From a virus, in the IMG/VR virus record IMGVR_UViG_3300047560_000965, positions 1-40,896 of that record: a stretch of DNA of 40,896 nt; one strand, written 5' to 3'. Of the stretch, positions 11,436 to 19,766 are shown piece after piece (positions within the stretch are counted from its first letter, which is position 1; every line of letters begins with the position of its first letter). Below the pieces are notes generated by a model. It had not been told where the DNA came from and did no database searches. It saw only the letters and a list, made by a program, of their open reading frames with translations. The translations under genes and the position numbers were made by a program.

Positions 11436-13640
11436 ATGAGTTATATGTTTAGCACTGGTAGGTTACGACCTAACAAGTTACAAGGTAAGAAAGACAAAGA
11501 CTACCACAAAGAATATGCGAAGTTCTGTCTTGCTATTATGAGCAATTACATCTATCGCAGATACATTAACAAGTGCTTAATCAACTGGTCCTTCTTCAAG
11601 GGACAGGATGGACAATGGATCTTCGAAGAAGATATCGAGGCATTCTTCCTTGATGAGTCAGGTGACGTTCGTAACCGACTTAAATGGACAAAGAACGTAA
11701 TCAAGCCAATGGTACAGCAGTACGTTGGTAATGCAATCCGTTTAGCTTATGATGCTCGTGCTAATTGCGTATCTGATTTCGTTATTAACAAAAGAGAACA
11801 AGAATTAAAAGAATTGAAGGCTTGGCAGAATGTTGCTGATTCAGATAAATTCTTAAAAGATTTAATCAAAGAAAAAGTTCCTATTCTTGATACGGAATTA
11901 GAGACAGAAGAATTATTCTACAATACATTCGTTGAGAACTACGAGAAGGATATTAATAATCTTCTTGAATTTATTTCAAACGAAATTAACATTGATGAGT
12001 TAAAAACTCAAATCACACGAAATCTTGCTATCTGTGGACTTGGTATTTACAAAGGATACGAGGCGGGAGAGAATTATGCAGCTGAAGCTATTAACCCACT
12101 ATTCTTTTTGTGGGATATGTCTGCTAAAAAGCCTGACTTAACTGATTCTGAGTTTATGGGTGAGTGGTACTACATGGATACACCTTCTATCTTTGAAAGA
12201 TACCCGCACCTCACAAAAGATGAGCGTGAAGCTATTGAGAACTACTCTAATCACACCAACCAAAACAATATGCACAAGATTGTGAATGGTATTTATACTA
12301 TTCCTGGTGGTAAGGTTCCTACATACGAAATATATTGGAAAGACGTTGAGAGAAGAGAGTACGGATGGGTTATGGATGAGTATGGATATCCTTACTACAC
12401 AATGATAAACAACCCTGACTCTAAATATAAAGATAAAGATCTCATTGAGCCTCAAACTGAAAAGCATAAGGAAGAAATGGGTGGTAAGAAGAAACAGACT
12501 ATTTATGTTGATGTTCTTCGTTATTGCATTATGATCCCTCAAGAGGAGATTGGGTACGGTGACATTGTACTTGAGTACGGTATCTTACCTTATCAGGAAA
12601 AGAATCTTTACGATCCTGCAAATGTAAAATTCCCATACAAGTGTTATACTTGGGTTTATGACCGTGGAGAAGTTTTAACACCACTAGATGACGTTATTGA
12701 TCCTCAAAGATTCCTTAACCGTACTATATCTGTTATCGAGTCTCAGATGGCAAATATGCGTGGTAGCGGTACTGTTATTTCTAAGTCAGCTGTTGACGAT
12801 AGAGATGGCGAAGCGGATATCACAAGAAACATTAACTCATCTAAACCAATCTTCGTAGATACTGACCGTGTTGGATCAGTTCAGAATGCTATTGGTACTT
12901 ATGGTACAAACATTGGCTCTGGTACACTTCAGATGTTCCAAGTTATTCAAGCTGTACAGCAATCTATTCAAGATGTTACAGGCGTGAATGAAGCCATGAC
13001 AGGAACTCAAGGTGGATCTGATGTATTAGTTGGTGTAGTTGAAGCTCAAATTCAGCGTGGATCACTTGTACAAGAACCATTCTACTGGGCACTTACTTCT
13101 ATTTTACGTCAGGCATACGAGCATATGGCTACAGTTGGTAAGGCTATCTATCACGATAATCCACGTAAGTTAGCAATGATGGTTGGTGATGAAGGTTTAT
13201 TTAGAATCGAAATCACTAAAGATCACTTACTTCAAGATTATAGAATCTTTATTAAGCGTTCTGAAACGCCTGAACAAGGAGTTAATGCTGCAAATCAATT
13301 GTTATTTACTTTGCTACAGGCAGGTATGATTGATCAATTAATCTTTGCTAATCTATTCAACCGTGCTACACCTGAGTTAGTTGCTAACGCATTACGTCAG
13401 TATCAACGCGATAAGAAAATGGCTCAACAAGAAGCTGATAAGGCTGCTCAAGAAGGAGCTGTTCAAGGTAGAGCTGCTCAAGCTGATATGTTAGCTCAAG
13501 CTCAACAAGAGCAAGCTGCTCAACAACAGCAAGCTATAGATATGCAAGATAAAGCTCACCAACAAGAACTTGAGAAAGTTGCATTAAAAGAAAATGCTAA
13601 AACAGAAAGAGATATAATTAAAATGCAGGGATTACAATAA
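11436..13640 (+). CDS. Portal protein
   Basis: A 734-aa protein in the expected place for a portal of P22 or crAss-like type, forming the dodecameric ring for DNA passage. The N-terminal half has the wing-like helices (YIYRRYINKCLINWSFFKGQ, KWTKNVIKPMVQQYVGNAIR). The middle shows a clip/stem region with PQRFLNRTISVIESQMANMR, and later QVIQAVQQSIQDVTGVNEAMTG resembles the crown-side helix of P22-family portals. From about residue 660 the tail is a Gln/Ala/Glu-rich coiled coil ending in KMQGLQ, comparable with the long barrel helices of such portals. The length is normal for the family. Confidence 0.85.
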   Translation: MSYMFSTGRLRPNKLQGKKDKDYHKEYAKFCLAIMSNYIYRRYINKCLINWSFFKGQDGQWIFEEDIEAFFLDESGDVRNRLKWTKNVIKPMVQQYVGNAIRLAYDARANCVSDFVINKREQELKELKAWQNVADSDKFLKDLIKEKVPILDTELETEELFYNTFVENYEKDINNLLEFISNEINIDELKTQITRNLAICGLGIYKGYEAGENYAAEAINPLFFLWDMSAKKPDLTDSEFMGEWYYMDTPSIFERYPHLTKDEREAIENYSNHTNQNNMHKIVNGIYTIPGGKVPTYEIYWKDVERREYGWVMDEYGYPYYTMINNPDSKYKDKDLIEPQTEKHKEEMGGKKKQTIYVDVLRYCIMIPQEEIGYGDIVLEYGILPYQEKNLYDPANVKFPYKCYTWVYDRGEVLTPLDDVIDPQRFLNRTISVIESQMANMRGSGTVISKSAVDDRDGEADITRNINSSKPIFVDTDRVGSVQNAIGTYGTNIGSGTLQMFQVIQAVQQSIQDVTGVNEAMTGTQGGSDVLVGVVEAQIQRGSLVQEPFYWALTSILRQAYEHMATVGKAIYHDNPRKLAMMVGDEGLFRIEITKDHLLQDYRIFIKRSETPEQGVNAANQLLFTLLQAGMIDQLIFANLFNRATPELVANALRQYQRDKKMAQQEADKAAQEGAVQGRAAQADMLAQAQQEQAAQQQQAIDMQDKAHQQELEKVALKENAKTERDIIKMQGLQ

Positions 13641-13653
13641 ATTTGTATTTTTG
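13638..13653 (+). promoter_or_regulatory. Tandem -7 boxes
   Basis: TAAATTTG (13638-13645) and TATTTTTG (13646-13653) abut each other 19 bases before the scaffold-like gene. Neither has a -33 TTG. Confidence 0.4.
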
Positions 13654-13672
13654 AACCAAATAATATATAAAC

Positions 13673-14848
13673 ATGGATGCAAATCTTGAAAAAGAAGTTG
13701 CTCAAGCAAATCAGGACATATTCTCTGCACCAGCTGTAGAGAATCTTGAGCCCGAAATGCAAGAGCAGCTCCGACAAATTGAAGCTCTGGCCGGAATGGA
13801 CCCTAGCTTTGCAAACTCTGCGGAGTATAAAGACTTGATTTCTAGCATTACTCAAGCAAGCAGTCAAGCAGGTAGTGAAGACGAAGAGGAAGATGAGGAA
13901 GAAGATGAAGAAGAGGATGATGAGGAAGTAGCTCAAACTCCAGATGACATTTTCGGAATCATGGCAACTCCAAAGAAGGCAAAGGAAATTAAACTTAACT
14001 TTGAACCACCTAAGGAGATGATCGATTTGATTTCAAATAAATTTGGAGTCAATGACGCTTCTAAGTTCTTTTCATCTGTCGAAACATGGAGATCGCAAGC
14101 GCAAGAAGGATCTGAAGTAAAGAAAGAGTATGAAGCTCTTACTGCTGACCTTCAAGCTTTACCTAGCGACATTCGTATGCAAATCGAATTGTGGGCTAAT
14201 GGTGAAGATCACGTTGCCGCATTTGCATCTTCGCAAAGACTGGACTTCTCAGCTGATTGGAAAAATCAGGAACCTGAGAGCCTTGTCCAGCACTATTTTG
14301 GTGAGCAGTTTGAGGAATTAGCCGAAGAATTAGAAGACGGCAACATTACTGAATCTGAGTACGAAAATAGGATGAAGCTCTTAGCAAATACAACTAAACG
14401 GTTGTTCGCTGAAGACAAAAAAGCTCTAGAGAAAGATCGTGAGGAGTTTGTGAATCGTCAGAAACATGAATACGAAAACATGAAGAAGACAGCTCTCCTT
14501 TCCGTGGAAAACCTAGGTAAGACTTACCCTAACTTCAGTAAATCCGAAGTCTCTAAGATTAGGAGTATCTTGGTTGAGGGGAAGGCGGAGAACTTGTTTA
14601 TGAATCCTGATGGTACATATAAGGAGGATGCGGCTGAATTAGTTGCATACGCTATGTACGGGAAGAAAATGTTGGAATCTGTTAAGAAAATCGCTGAACG
14701 TCAAGGTGAGAGTAGGGCTAACGAGAAAATAGTAAGCACAAGTCCTAAAGAACTCCGTAAGAGCAAGGCTGCTGCGCCTAATCAGGCAGGTATCCCTCAA
14801 GGAGCTCAACACTTGAGCGGTCTATTTAAAGGTGATCCTTACGCATAG
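13673..14848 (+). CDS. Putative scaffolding protein with acidic tract, 391 aa
   Basis: Lies between portal and capsid, where P22-like phages keep their scaffold. The protein is acidic and helical, with an almost pure Asp/Glu run at residues 69-85, and ends in a small basic segment (LRKSKAAAPNQAG) followed by SGLFKGDPYA. An acidic helical body with a basic C-terminal tail is the usual scaffold layout, the tail binding capsid protein. There is no protease motif. An internal cargo protein is the alternative. Tandem -7 boxes upstream suggest extra transcription of this gene together with the capsid gene. Confidence 0.65.
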   Translation: MDANLEKEVAQANQDIFSAPAVENLEPEMQEQLRQIEALAGMDPSFANSAEYKDLISSITQASSQAGSEDEEEDEEEDEEEDDEEVAQTPDDIFGIMATPKKAKEIKLNFEPPKEMIDLISNKFGVNDASKFFSSVETWRSQAQEGSEVKKEYEALTADLQALPSDIRMQIELWANGEDHVAAFASSQRLDFSADWKNQEPESLVQHYFGEQFEELAEELEDGNITESEYENRMKLLANTTKRLFAEDKKALEKDREEFVNRQKHEYENMKKTALLSVENLGKTYPNFSKSEVSKIRSILVEGKAENLFMNPDGTYKEDAAELVAYAMYGKKMLESVKKIAERQGESRANEKIVSTSPKELRKSKAAAPNQAGIPQGAQHLSGLFKGDPYA

Positions 14849-14884
14849 TAAATTAATTAGTAATTTTTTTAAACCCGAAGCAAA

Positions 14885-16123
14885 ATGGCTTTATATAATG
14901 AACCGAACGTAAAGTTCACTAACCAGAACTACAACTCCGTAGGATCTGAGTATGCTGCTTTATACGGACACGACATTTCGTTGCTCGTACAAAAGTTGAC
15001 TAACCGTGCGATCTTTGATGCTGCTCCTCAGCAGTTCATGGATTTGAAATTGTTGAACATGGTACCGGCAGAGCAAGTTAACTCTGACGAATTCTTCTAC
15101 CAAGAGATGGGTTACCAACGTGAGCCGCTTGTAGCTACTGCTGCATCTGCTGCTGTTTCTTACCCAACTACTCAAACAATTTCTGTTACTTCAACTGATA
15201 ACATCTCTACTAACACAATCATTTCTTACCCTAACGGTCAGAAAGGTAGCGTTGTTGGTGTTGACACATCTTTGTTGACTGTAACTGTTTCTCCTTACAA
15301 TGGCGATACTCTTCCTGCTGTTTCAGCTGATGATATCCTCGCTAACGTATCTTCTGTTGACCACGATGGTTCTGACGGTTTCGCTCAGTACTTCCGTGCT
15401 TCTACAATTGAGCGTGCTAACTACATTCAGTTGTTCAACAAAGCAATCCGTTACTCTGAAGTTGAGCTTCACAAGTTGAAGACTATGGGTACTACCTCTA
15501 ACTTCCTTGAAATGGAACGTAACGCAATGTTCAATCAACACCGTATCGACCTTTCTAACGCATTCTGGACAGGTCAAAAAGGTGAAATCATCACTGCTGA
15601 TGGTACTCCTGCTAAAACAACTGGTGGTGTTTACACTTCTATGCTGGAAGCTGGTTCTCCAAATGCTGTTGCTAACTCTAACACGTTAGTTGACGCATTC
15701 GAAGATATGGTATTGTCTTCTGAATATGGTGATTATGGTCAAGCTCGTATGGCGTTCATGACTCCACGTATGCACCGTATGCTTTCTTTAGCTTACAAAG
15801 AAGAGCTTACTCGTTACGCTCCTAACGATGATATCGCTTTATTGAACTTGAAAGAGATCAACCTTGGTTCTTCTCGTATCGTTCTTGTTCCATTCAAGCG
15901 TTTCGAAGATAAAGCATCATTCCCAGGTTCTTTCGAGAATCGTATTGTTATCCTTGATATGAAAAACATCAAGCGTACACAACTTTGGGGTGAGCGTTCA
16001 GGTGACACCCTCAAATTAGAGGATGGTGTTCCTAAGCGTTATGGAGATGTTTGGGTAGACTGCAACATGGGTGTGAAATTCCACAACCCACTTGCTTGTG
16101 CTTACCTTAACGTAAACCCATAA
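14885..16123 (+). CDS. Major capsid protein, HK97-like fold
   Basis: A 412-aa protein downstream of portal and scaffold, with features of an HK97-type capsid subunit: an N-terminal arm, a long helix region (RANYIQLFNKAIRYSEVELH, about 178-197), a central FWTGQKGEI and GGVYTSMLEAG stretch, then MAFMTPRMHRMLSLAYKEEL, and a C-terminal strand set ending in VDCNMGVKFHNPLA. Residues about 87-155 are Ser/Thr/Val-rich and beta-like (TISVTSTD, ISYPNGQKGSVVG, LTVTVSPYNGD) and read as an inserted domain. Codon use is that of a highly expressed gene, and a strong terminator follows. No linked protease is seen. Confidence 0.85.
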   Translation: MALYNEPNVKFTNQNYNSVGSEYAALYGHDISLLVQKLTNRAIFDAAPQQFMDLKLLNMVPAEQVNSDEFFYQEMGYQREPLVATAASAAVSYPTTQTISVTSTDNISTNTIISYPNGQKGSVVGVDTSLLTVTVSPYNGDTLPAVSADDILANVSSVDHDGSDGFAQYFRASTIERANYIQLFNKAIRYSEVELHKLKTMGTTSNFLEMERNAMFNQHRIDLSNAFWTGQKGEIITADGTPAKTTGGVYTSMLEAGSPNAVANSNTLVDAFEDMVLSSEYGDYGQARMAFMTPRMHRMLSLAYKEELTRYAPNDDIALLNLKEINLGSSRIVLVPFKRFEDKASFPGSFENRIVILDMKNIKRTQLWGERSGDTLKLEDGVPKRYGDVWVDCNMGVKFHNPLACAYLNVNP

Positions 16124-16142
16124 TCTGAATAGATTCTTAATC

Positions 16143-16171
16143 GAGGGGGGAGTAAAATCTCCCCTCTTTTT
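16143..16171 (+). terminator. Terminator after the capsid gene
   Basis: GAGGGGGGAG (16143-16152) pairs with CTCCCCTC (16159-16166) with two bulged G, loop TAAAAT, followed by TTTTT (16167-16171). No -7 box is seen before the next gene, so downstream genes probably depend on read-through. Confidence 0.8.
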
Positions 16172-16188
16172 AAATTAAAAACATAATC

Positions 16189-16974
16189 ATGGCAGTAAAA
16201 AAAGTAGAAAAAGACGTTACTCCTAAAGCTGAAGAAACAGTATTTCAGGAGGTTAACGCAGAAGAAGTGAAAAAAGAAGAAACACCGGTAGTTGAAGAAA
16301 AGAAAGAAGAAGTTCTACCTGTTTCTCTTGTTCAAAAAATGATGAAGGAATTGGAAGACCGATTCAATAATCAAATCAACAAAATCAAAACCACAGTAGC
16401 TCAGAAAGATATTGATGCTGATCTAGATTACATTCAAGATCTTCAAGACGATTGGTTAGAGCAACCTGTAGTATTCTTTGCGTTCTCACTTAACTTCTCT
16501 ATTCACGGAGATAAAAAACGTGGCATCGAGTCAACTCCACCTAATGGAGCTATTAAATTCAAACCACTTGTTCGTACAAAACGTAAGCGTGGTCGTGATG
16601 TTCAAGTAGTATCTGTATCATCTGTTAAGATTCAATCTCAATCTGAATTAGATTATATGCGTAATCACAGTCAGTACGGAATTGCATTCTTTGAGAACAT
16701 GACATCAGCAATGGCTGTAGATTCTACTTGGGCACAAAAAATGATGGAAGCACAACAGTCTATTTCAAGATTGTCTGATATGCAAGTTATTGCTCGTATT
16801 CAGCAAGAAGGATTGTCTGTGACTCAAAGCCCAGAAGCTATGCGTAGACAACTAGTTGAGCTAACAGCTGAAAGAGCTAAGGCACAACAGGATCGTTTAT
16901 TGTACGGCTCGCTTAAAGGCAGTGTAATGGATAAGAACACTGGTCGTGTTATAACAGAAAAAACTATCGGATAA
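16189..16974 (+). CDS. Head-associated protein of unknown function, 261 aa
   Basis: The first 60 residues are a Lys/Glu-rich, low-complexity arm (KKVEKDVTPKAEETV and further Glu-Lys repeats). Then comes a helical stretch (LVQKMMKELEDRFNNQINKI), a globular core with LEQPVVFFAFSLNFSIHGDKK, and a long C-terminal helical part. No enzyme motif is visible. It directly follows the capsid terminator, without its own -7 box, and precedes the ring proteins. A capsid vertex or auxiliary head protein fits the position; not confirmed. Confidence 0.6.
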   Translation: MAVKKVEKDVTPKAEETVFQEVNAEEVKKEETPVVEEKKEEVLPVSLVQKMMKELEDRFNNQINKIKTTVAQKDIDADLDYIQDLQDDWLEQPVVFFAFSLNFSIHGDKKRGIESTPPNGAIKFKPLVRTKRKRGRDVQVVSVSSVKIQSQSELDYMRNHSQYGIAFFENMTSAMAVDSTWAQKMMEAQQSISRLSDMQVIARIQQEGLSVTQSPEAMRRQLVELTAERAKAQQDRLLYGSLKGSVMDKNTGRVITEKTIG

Positions 16975-16976
16975 TT

Positions 16977-17735
16977 ATGATCTCAGCTCAGGAACTACGG
17001 AATCAAATGGCCTTCGCACTAGATGCGGAGAACTCTGATCACTATTTAGATCAGTTAGACTATATCCCTGCAATTAATGCAGCGATTAAATGGTTGACAA
17101 ACGTAGTGAATGCAGCTTACGGTCAAGATAAATTAGGCGAAGAATTCTTTAGGGATCTAGCATACTCTGGGGTGTTTAAAACTACTAACACCTCCAGGGT
17201 ATCCCTAAATGTATTTCCAAGTGAAGTATGGACCATCCTTGGTGTATACGCTAATCCTAAAACAGAAAAGATTGCAGGTTACCCACCTGTGCCAACTCCT
17301 GATGTTACACGAAGCTATTTCTTAAGCGATGAGCTTCATAGATCGTCTACAGACTCTTGTAAGAGACTTAGTGTAGAGGAATGGTCAACTAACGCTTCGA
17401 ATCCATTAGAAGCAGGATATGACGGTAATCAGATATGTGATGCACTTAAGTTGTATGCTTATTTGGCACCTGCTAATTACCAAGGTGTAAATACAGGTAA
17501 TAAAGCCGCAGAAATTGAAATCAGACCATCATCTGTTAATGGTAAGGTTACTGTCTTTTGGGCAAAGAAACCATCAGTAATTACCACATTGGCTCAGAAC
17601 ATAGAGTTTCCAAATAGTGTATTCCAATTACTATTTGACAAAGCATTGAGTTACATTGCATATAAGCAAGGTGACCAAACAAGTATTTACTCGGTAACTA
17701 CTCAAGATATTCAACAACTATTAAGTTCAATGTAA
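16977..17735 (+). CDS. Ring/adaptor protein 1 (head-tail connector), 252 aa
   Basis: First of three consecutive proteins of similar size and plan that probably stack as rings beneath the portal, as in crAss-like and P22 (gp4) virions. It opens with a helix (AQELRNQMAFALDAE), then AINAAIKWLTNVVNAAYG, a strand-rich middle, and ends with EFPNSVFQLLFDKALSYIAYK, a helix shared in style with its neighbours. There are two bases between its start and the upstream stop, and one base before the next gene. Identification rests on order and layout. Confidence 0.6.
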   Translation: MISAQELRNQMAFALDAENSDHYLDQLDYIPAINAAIKWLTNVVNAAYGQDKLGEEFFRDLAYSGVFKTTNTSRVSLNVFPSEVWTILGVYANPKTEKIAGYPPVPTPDVTRSYFLSDELHRSSTDSCKRLSVEEWSTNASNPLEAGYDGNQICDALKLYAYLAPANYQGVNTGNKAAEIEIRPSSVNGKVTVFWAKKPSVITTLAQNIEFPNSVFQLLFDKALSYIAYKQGDQTSIYSVTTQDIQQLLSSM

Positions 17736-17736
17736 G

Positions 17737-18465
17737 ATGACATATAGATACGTAATATATGACTTAGACAAAAGCTTTAACTCTGCTTTTGATGATGCTG
17801 ACTTCACGTTAAATCAGCTTCTTTATTGGACAATGGTTGTGGCTAACCGTATGCGTTTACAGCAGACGATTGCTACCAATACTGACTTATTCACATCTAC
17901 ATTCAATAGTGTAGAAGTTAAAACAGATTCAAAAGGAAGAAAGTACATCGATCTTCCTGCACAAATTATGGACTTACCTAATAACTCAGGTGTAGTCTAC
18001 ATCACATATAACGAGGATACTTGTAAGTGTGATGGACCATCATTCGCTCAGGTGTGGTTTCAAGGTGTTAATGTTGGAAGCGTTCAGCATTTGTACTTGG
18101 ATGAGTATACAAAACCTAGTGCTAAAAATCCTTACTTTTATAGAATAGGTGATCACATTGATGGGGTTAAAGTTAACCGTATCTATCTACTTGGTTTAGA
18201 GTGTGTTCCTGTTAAGGATGTTGAGATTGCAATTAAAGCAACTTTGGATCCAAGAATATTGTGTAGTCTTGACGATGAGATCCCATTACCGGATGAAATG
18301 ATTCAAGAGTTAATGATGCAGGTTCTACAGCTTGGTAGATTCGTGATGTTGATGCCTAAGGAGAATATTAACGATGGAGAAGATGATAGTGAACTAGATG
18401 CTAGACTTTATGCAAATAGATCTATACCTACTCCTGATACAACTACTACTCAAACCGCTCAATAA
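17737..18465 (+). CDS. Ring/adaptor protein 2, 242 aa
   Basis: Second of the tandem ring candidates. N-terminal helices (FTLNQLLYWTMVVANRMRLQQ), a beta middle (KYIDLPAQIMDLPNNSGVVYI), and a C-terminal helix in PLPDEMIQELMMQVLQLGRFV that matches the closing pattern of its neighbours. The final 25 residues are a Thr/Gln/Pro tail. The stop overlaps the start of the next gene as TAATG. The crAss-like ring family is the best guess; a P22 gp4-like adaptor is the general class. Confidence 0.6.
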   Translation: MTYRYVIYDLDKSFNSAFDDADFTLNQLLYWTMVVANRMRLQQTIATNTDLFTSTFNSVEVKTDSKGRKYIDLPAQIMDLPNNSGVVYITYNEDTCKCDGPSFAQVWFQGVNVGSVQHLYLDEYTKPSAKNPYFYRIGDHIDGVKVNRIYLLGLECVPVKDVEIAIKATLDPRILCSLDDEIPLPDEMIQELMMQVLQLGRFVMLMPKENINDGEDDSELDARLYANRSIPTPDTTTTQTAQ

Positions 18466-19235
18466 TGACATCTAACGATTTCGTATCCATAGAACACTTG
18501 TTAGCAGAGGTTACAGCCACTGTTAATGATACTGATTATAAAAAAGGATTCCCTAAGGGTTGGTACATTTCTCGTATCCAAGATGCTATGCAGGAATTAT
18601 CTTTTGACACTTTCTGGTTAAAAGTTCAGCAGGATGTAGAGATGCCTGAGAACTGTCAGATTGAAATGCCTAAAAACACATTTAATATCCGTGAAATATA
18701 TCTTTATAACGGCAGCCTTTGTAATCCTAATAAGAGTCAGGTTGTTTATTGGAAGCGTTTGTTTAACAACACCGCTGATGGAACTGGATACACAGCTCAA
18801 GTAAAAGACGATGGTAGTAATGGATCTGATATCTATCAGCCAAACCAACGTATTTACACTCACAATATGCAGGGATACTATGGTCCTAAATACTACTACA
18901 ATGTATTGAATGGATTAGTTATGTTTAGTAAGGAGTGTAAAGGATATCCATTTGTTCGTATCGTTTATAATGGTATGGGTGTAGAAAATGGAGACCTACC
19001 TGTTATTCCTAGATTCTTTGAGCGTGCAGTAGTTGACTACGTTGAAGAGAAGTTTTACAATGCAATGAAAGCTAGAGATGTTCGTATGTATCGTCCGTTA
19101 TGGCAAGATGCATTTACCAAGTTAAATGATATAGTTAACGGAAGTTGGAACAAAGCTAAAAAACGTATTAAAGCCATGGATTCAAAAGAAAAAGCATCTA
19201 TGGAAGAATATATCTCATCAATGTACCATAAATAA
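18465..19235 (+). CDS. Ring/adaptor protein 3, 256 aa
   Basis: Third ring candidate. KGWYISRIQDAMQELSFDTF (residues 27-46) is a typical opening helix of crAss-like ring proteins, followed by strand pairs (VQQDVEMPENCQIEMPKN, FNIREIYLYNG), a Tyr-rich loop region, and a closing helix FFERAVVDYVEEKFYNAMKA. The last 35 residues are basic and helical. It is coupled to ring 2 by overlap. It probably forms part of the stacked collar between portal and tail hub. Confidence 0.65.
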   Translation: MTSNDFVSIEHLLAEVTATVNDTDYKKGFPKGWYISRIQDAMQELSFDTFWLKVQQDVEMPENCQIEMPKNTFNIREIYLYNGSLCNPNKSQVVYWKRLFNNTADGTGYTAQVKDDGSNGSDIYQPNQRIYTHNMQGYYGPKYYYNVLNGLVMFSKECKGYPFVRIVYNGMGVENGDLPVIPRFFERAVVDYVEEKFYNAMKARDVRMYRPLWQDAFTKLNDIVNGSWNKAKKRIKAMDSKEKASMEEYISSMYHK

Positions 19236-19242
19236 TTTAGTT

Positions 19243-19575
19243 ATGCCTAGTAAAATCAATAAAGAATCTATGCCATGCAATAGGCCAAGACCTGCTAATG
19301 ATGGGAAGCACAAAAGAGTAGTGAAAGCTTGTTCTAATGGTCAAGAGAAAATTGTTCGTTATGGAGCAAAAGGGTACAGCTCTAATTACTCGGCAGAAGC
19401 AAGAAAACAATATCGAAGAAGGCACGCAGGTGAAGGCAATTCATCTAAACTTACGGCAGGCTGGTGGTCATTTCATGATTTATGGTCTAAGGGATCAAAA
19501 GTATATCGTGAAGGTAAATCATCAGGTGTAGGAGAAAGATTTAAAAAGAAAGCCATTAAAAAGGCTATGCGATGA
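19243..19575 (+). CDS. Small basic phage protein, 110 aa
   Basis: A very basic 110-aa protein. Its core, VVKACSNGQEKIVRYGAKGYSSNYS followed by ARKQYRRRHAGEG...SKLTAGWWS, fits a pattern I know from phage head genes: I/V-R-F/Y-G, then a basic RARHA segment, then a K-x-x-A-x-(Y/W)-W strand. These proteins have no settled function, and several sit near head assembly genes. It precedes the 63-aa gene, with which it overlaps by four bases (ATGA). It may bind DNA or act at the head vertex. Confidence 0.65.
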   Translation: MPSKINKESMPCNRPRPANDGKHKRVVKACSNGQEKIVRYGAKGYSSNYSAEARKQYRRRHAGEGNSSKLTAGWWSFHDLWSKGSKVYREGKSSGVGERFKKKAIKKAMR

Positions 19576-19763
19576 GTAAAAACATATTTGAAATGGCTGA
19601 AATGAAAGGTCTTGGTGATGTAGTTGAGAAGGTTGCTCAAATCACCAAAATGGATAAAGTTGCTAAATTTGTTGCTAAAGCATCTGGTGATACGTCAGGC
19701 GGCTGTAGTAGCTGTCAACAAAGAAAGGATACTTTAAATAAGCGTTTCCCATTTAAGAAATAA
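19572..19763 (+). CDS. Small protein with C-terminal Cys pair, 63 aa
   Basis: Sixty-three residues: a helical, amphipathic first two thirds (IFEMAEMKGLGDVVEKVAQI and on to KFVAKASG) and a C-terminal CSSCQQRKDTLNKRFPFK. The end matches a CxxC-x-RK-x-x-LN-x-x-FP-(Y/F)K motif that I recall from many phage small proteins in Bacteroidota. It could bind zinc through the Cys pair with other ligands, or be a virion accessory. It starts within the stop of the preceding gene and ends four bases before the tail hub. Confidence 0.6.
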   Translation: MSKNIFEMAEMKGLGDVVEKVAQITKMDKVAKFVAKASGDTSGGCSSCQQRKDTLNKRFPFKK

Positions 19764-19766
19764 AAT

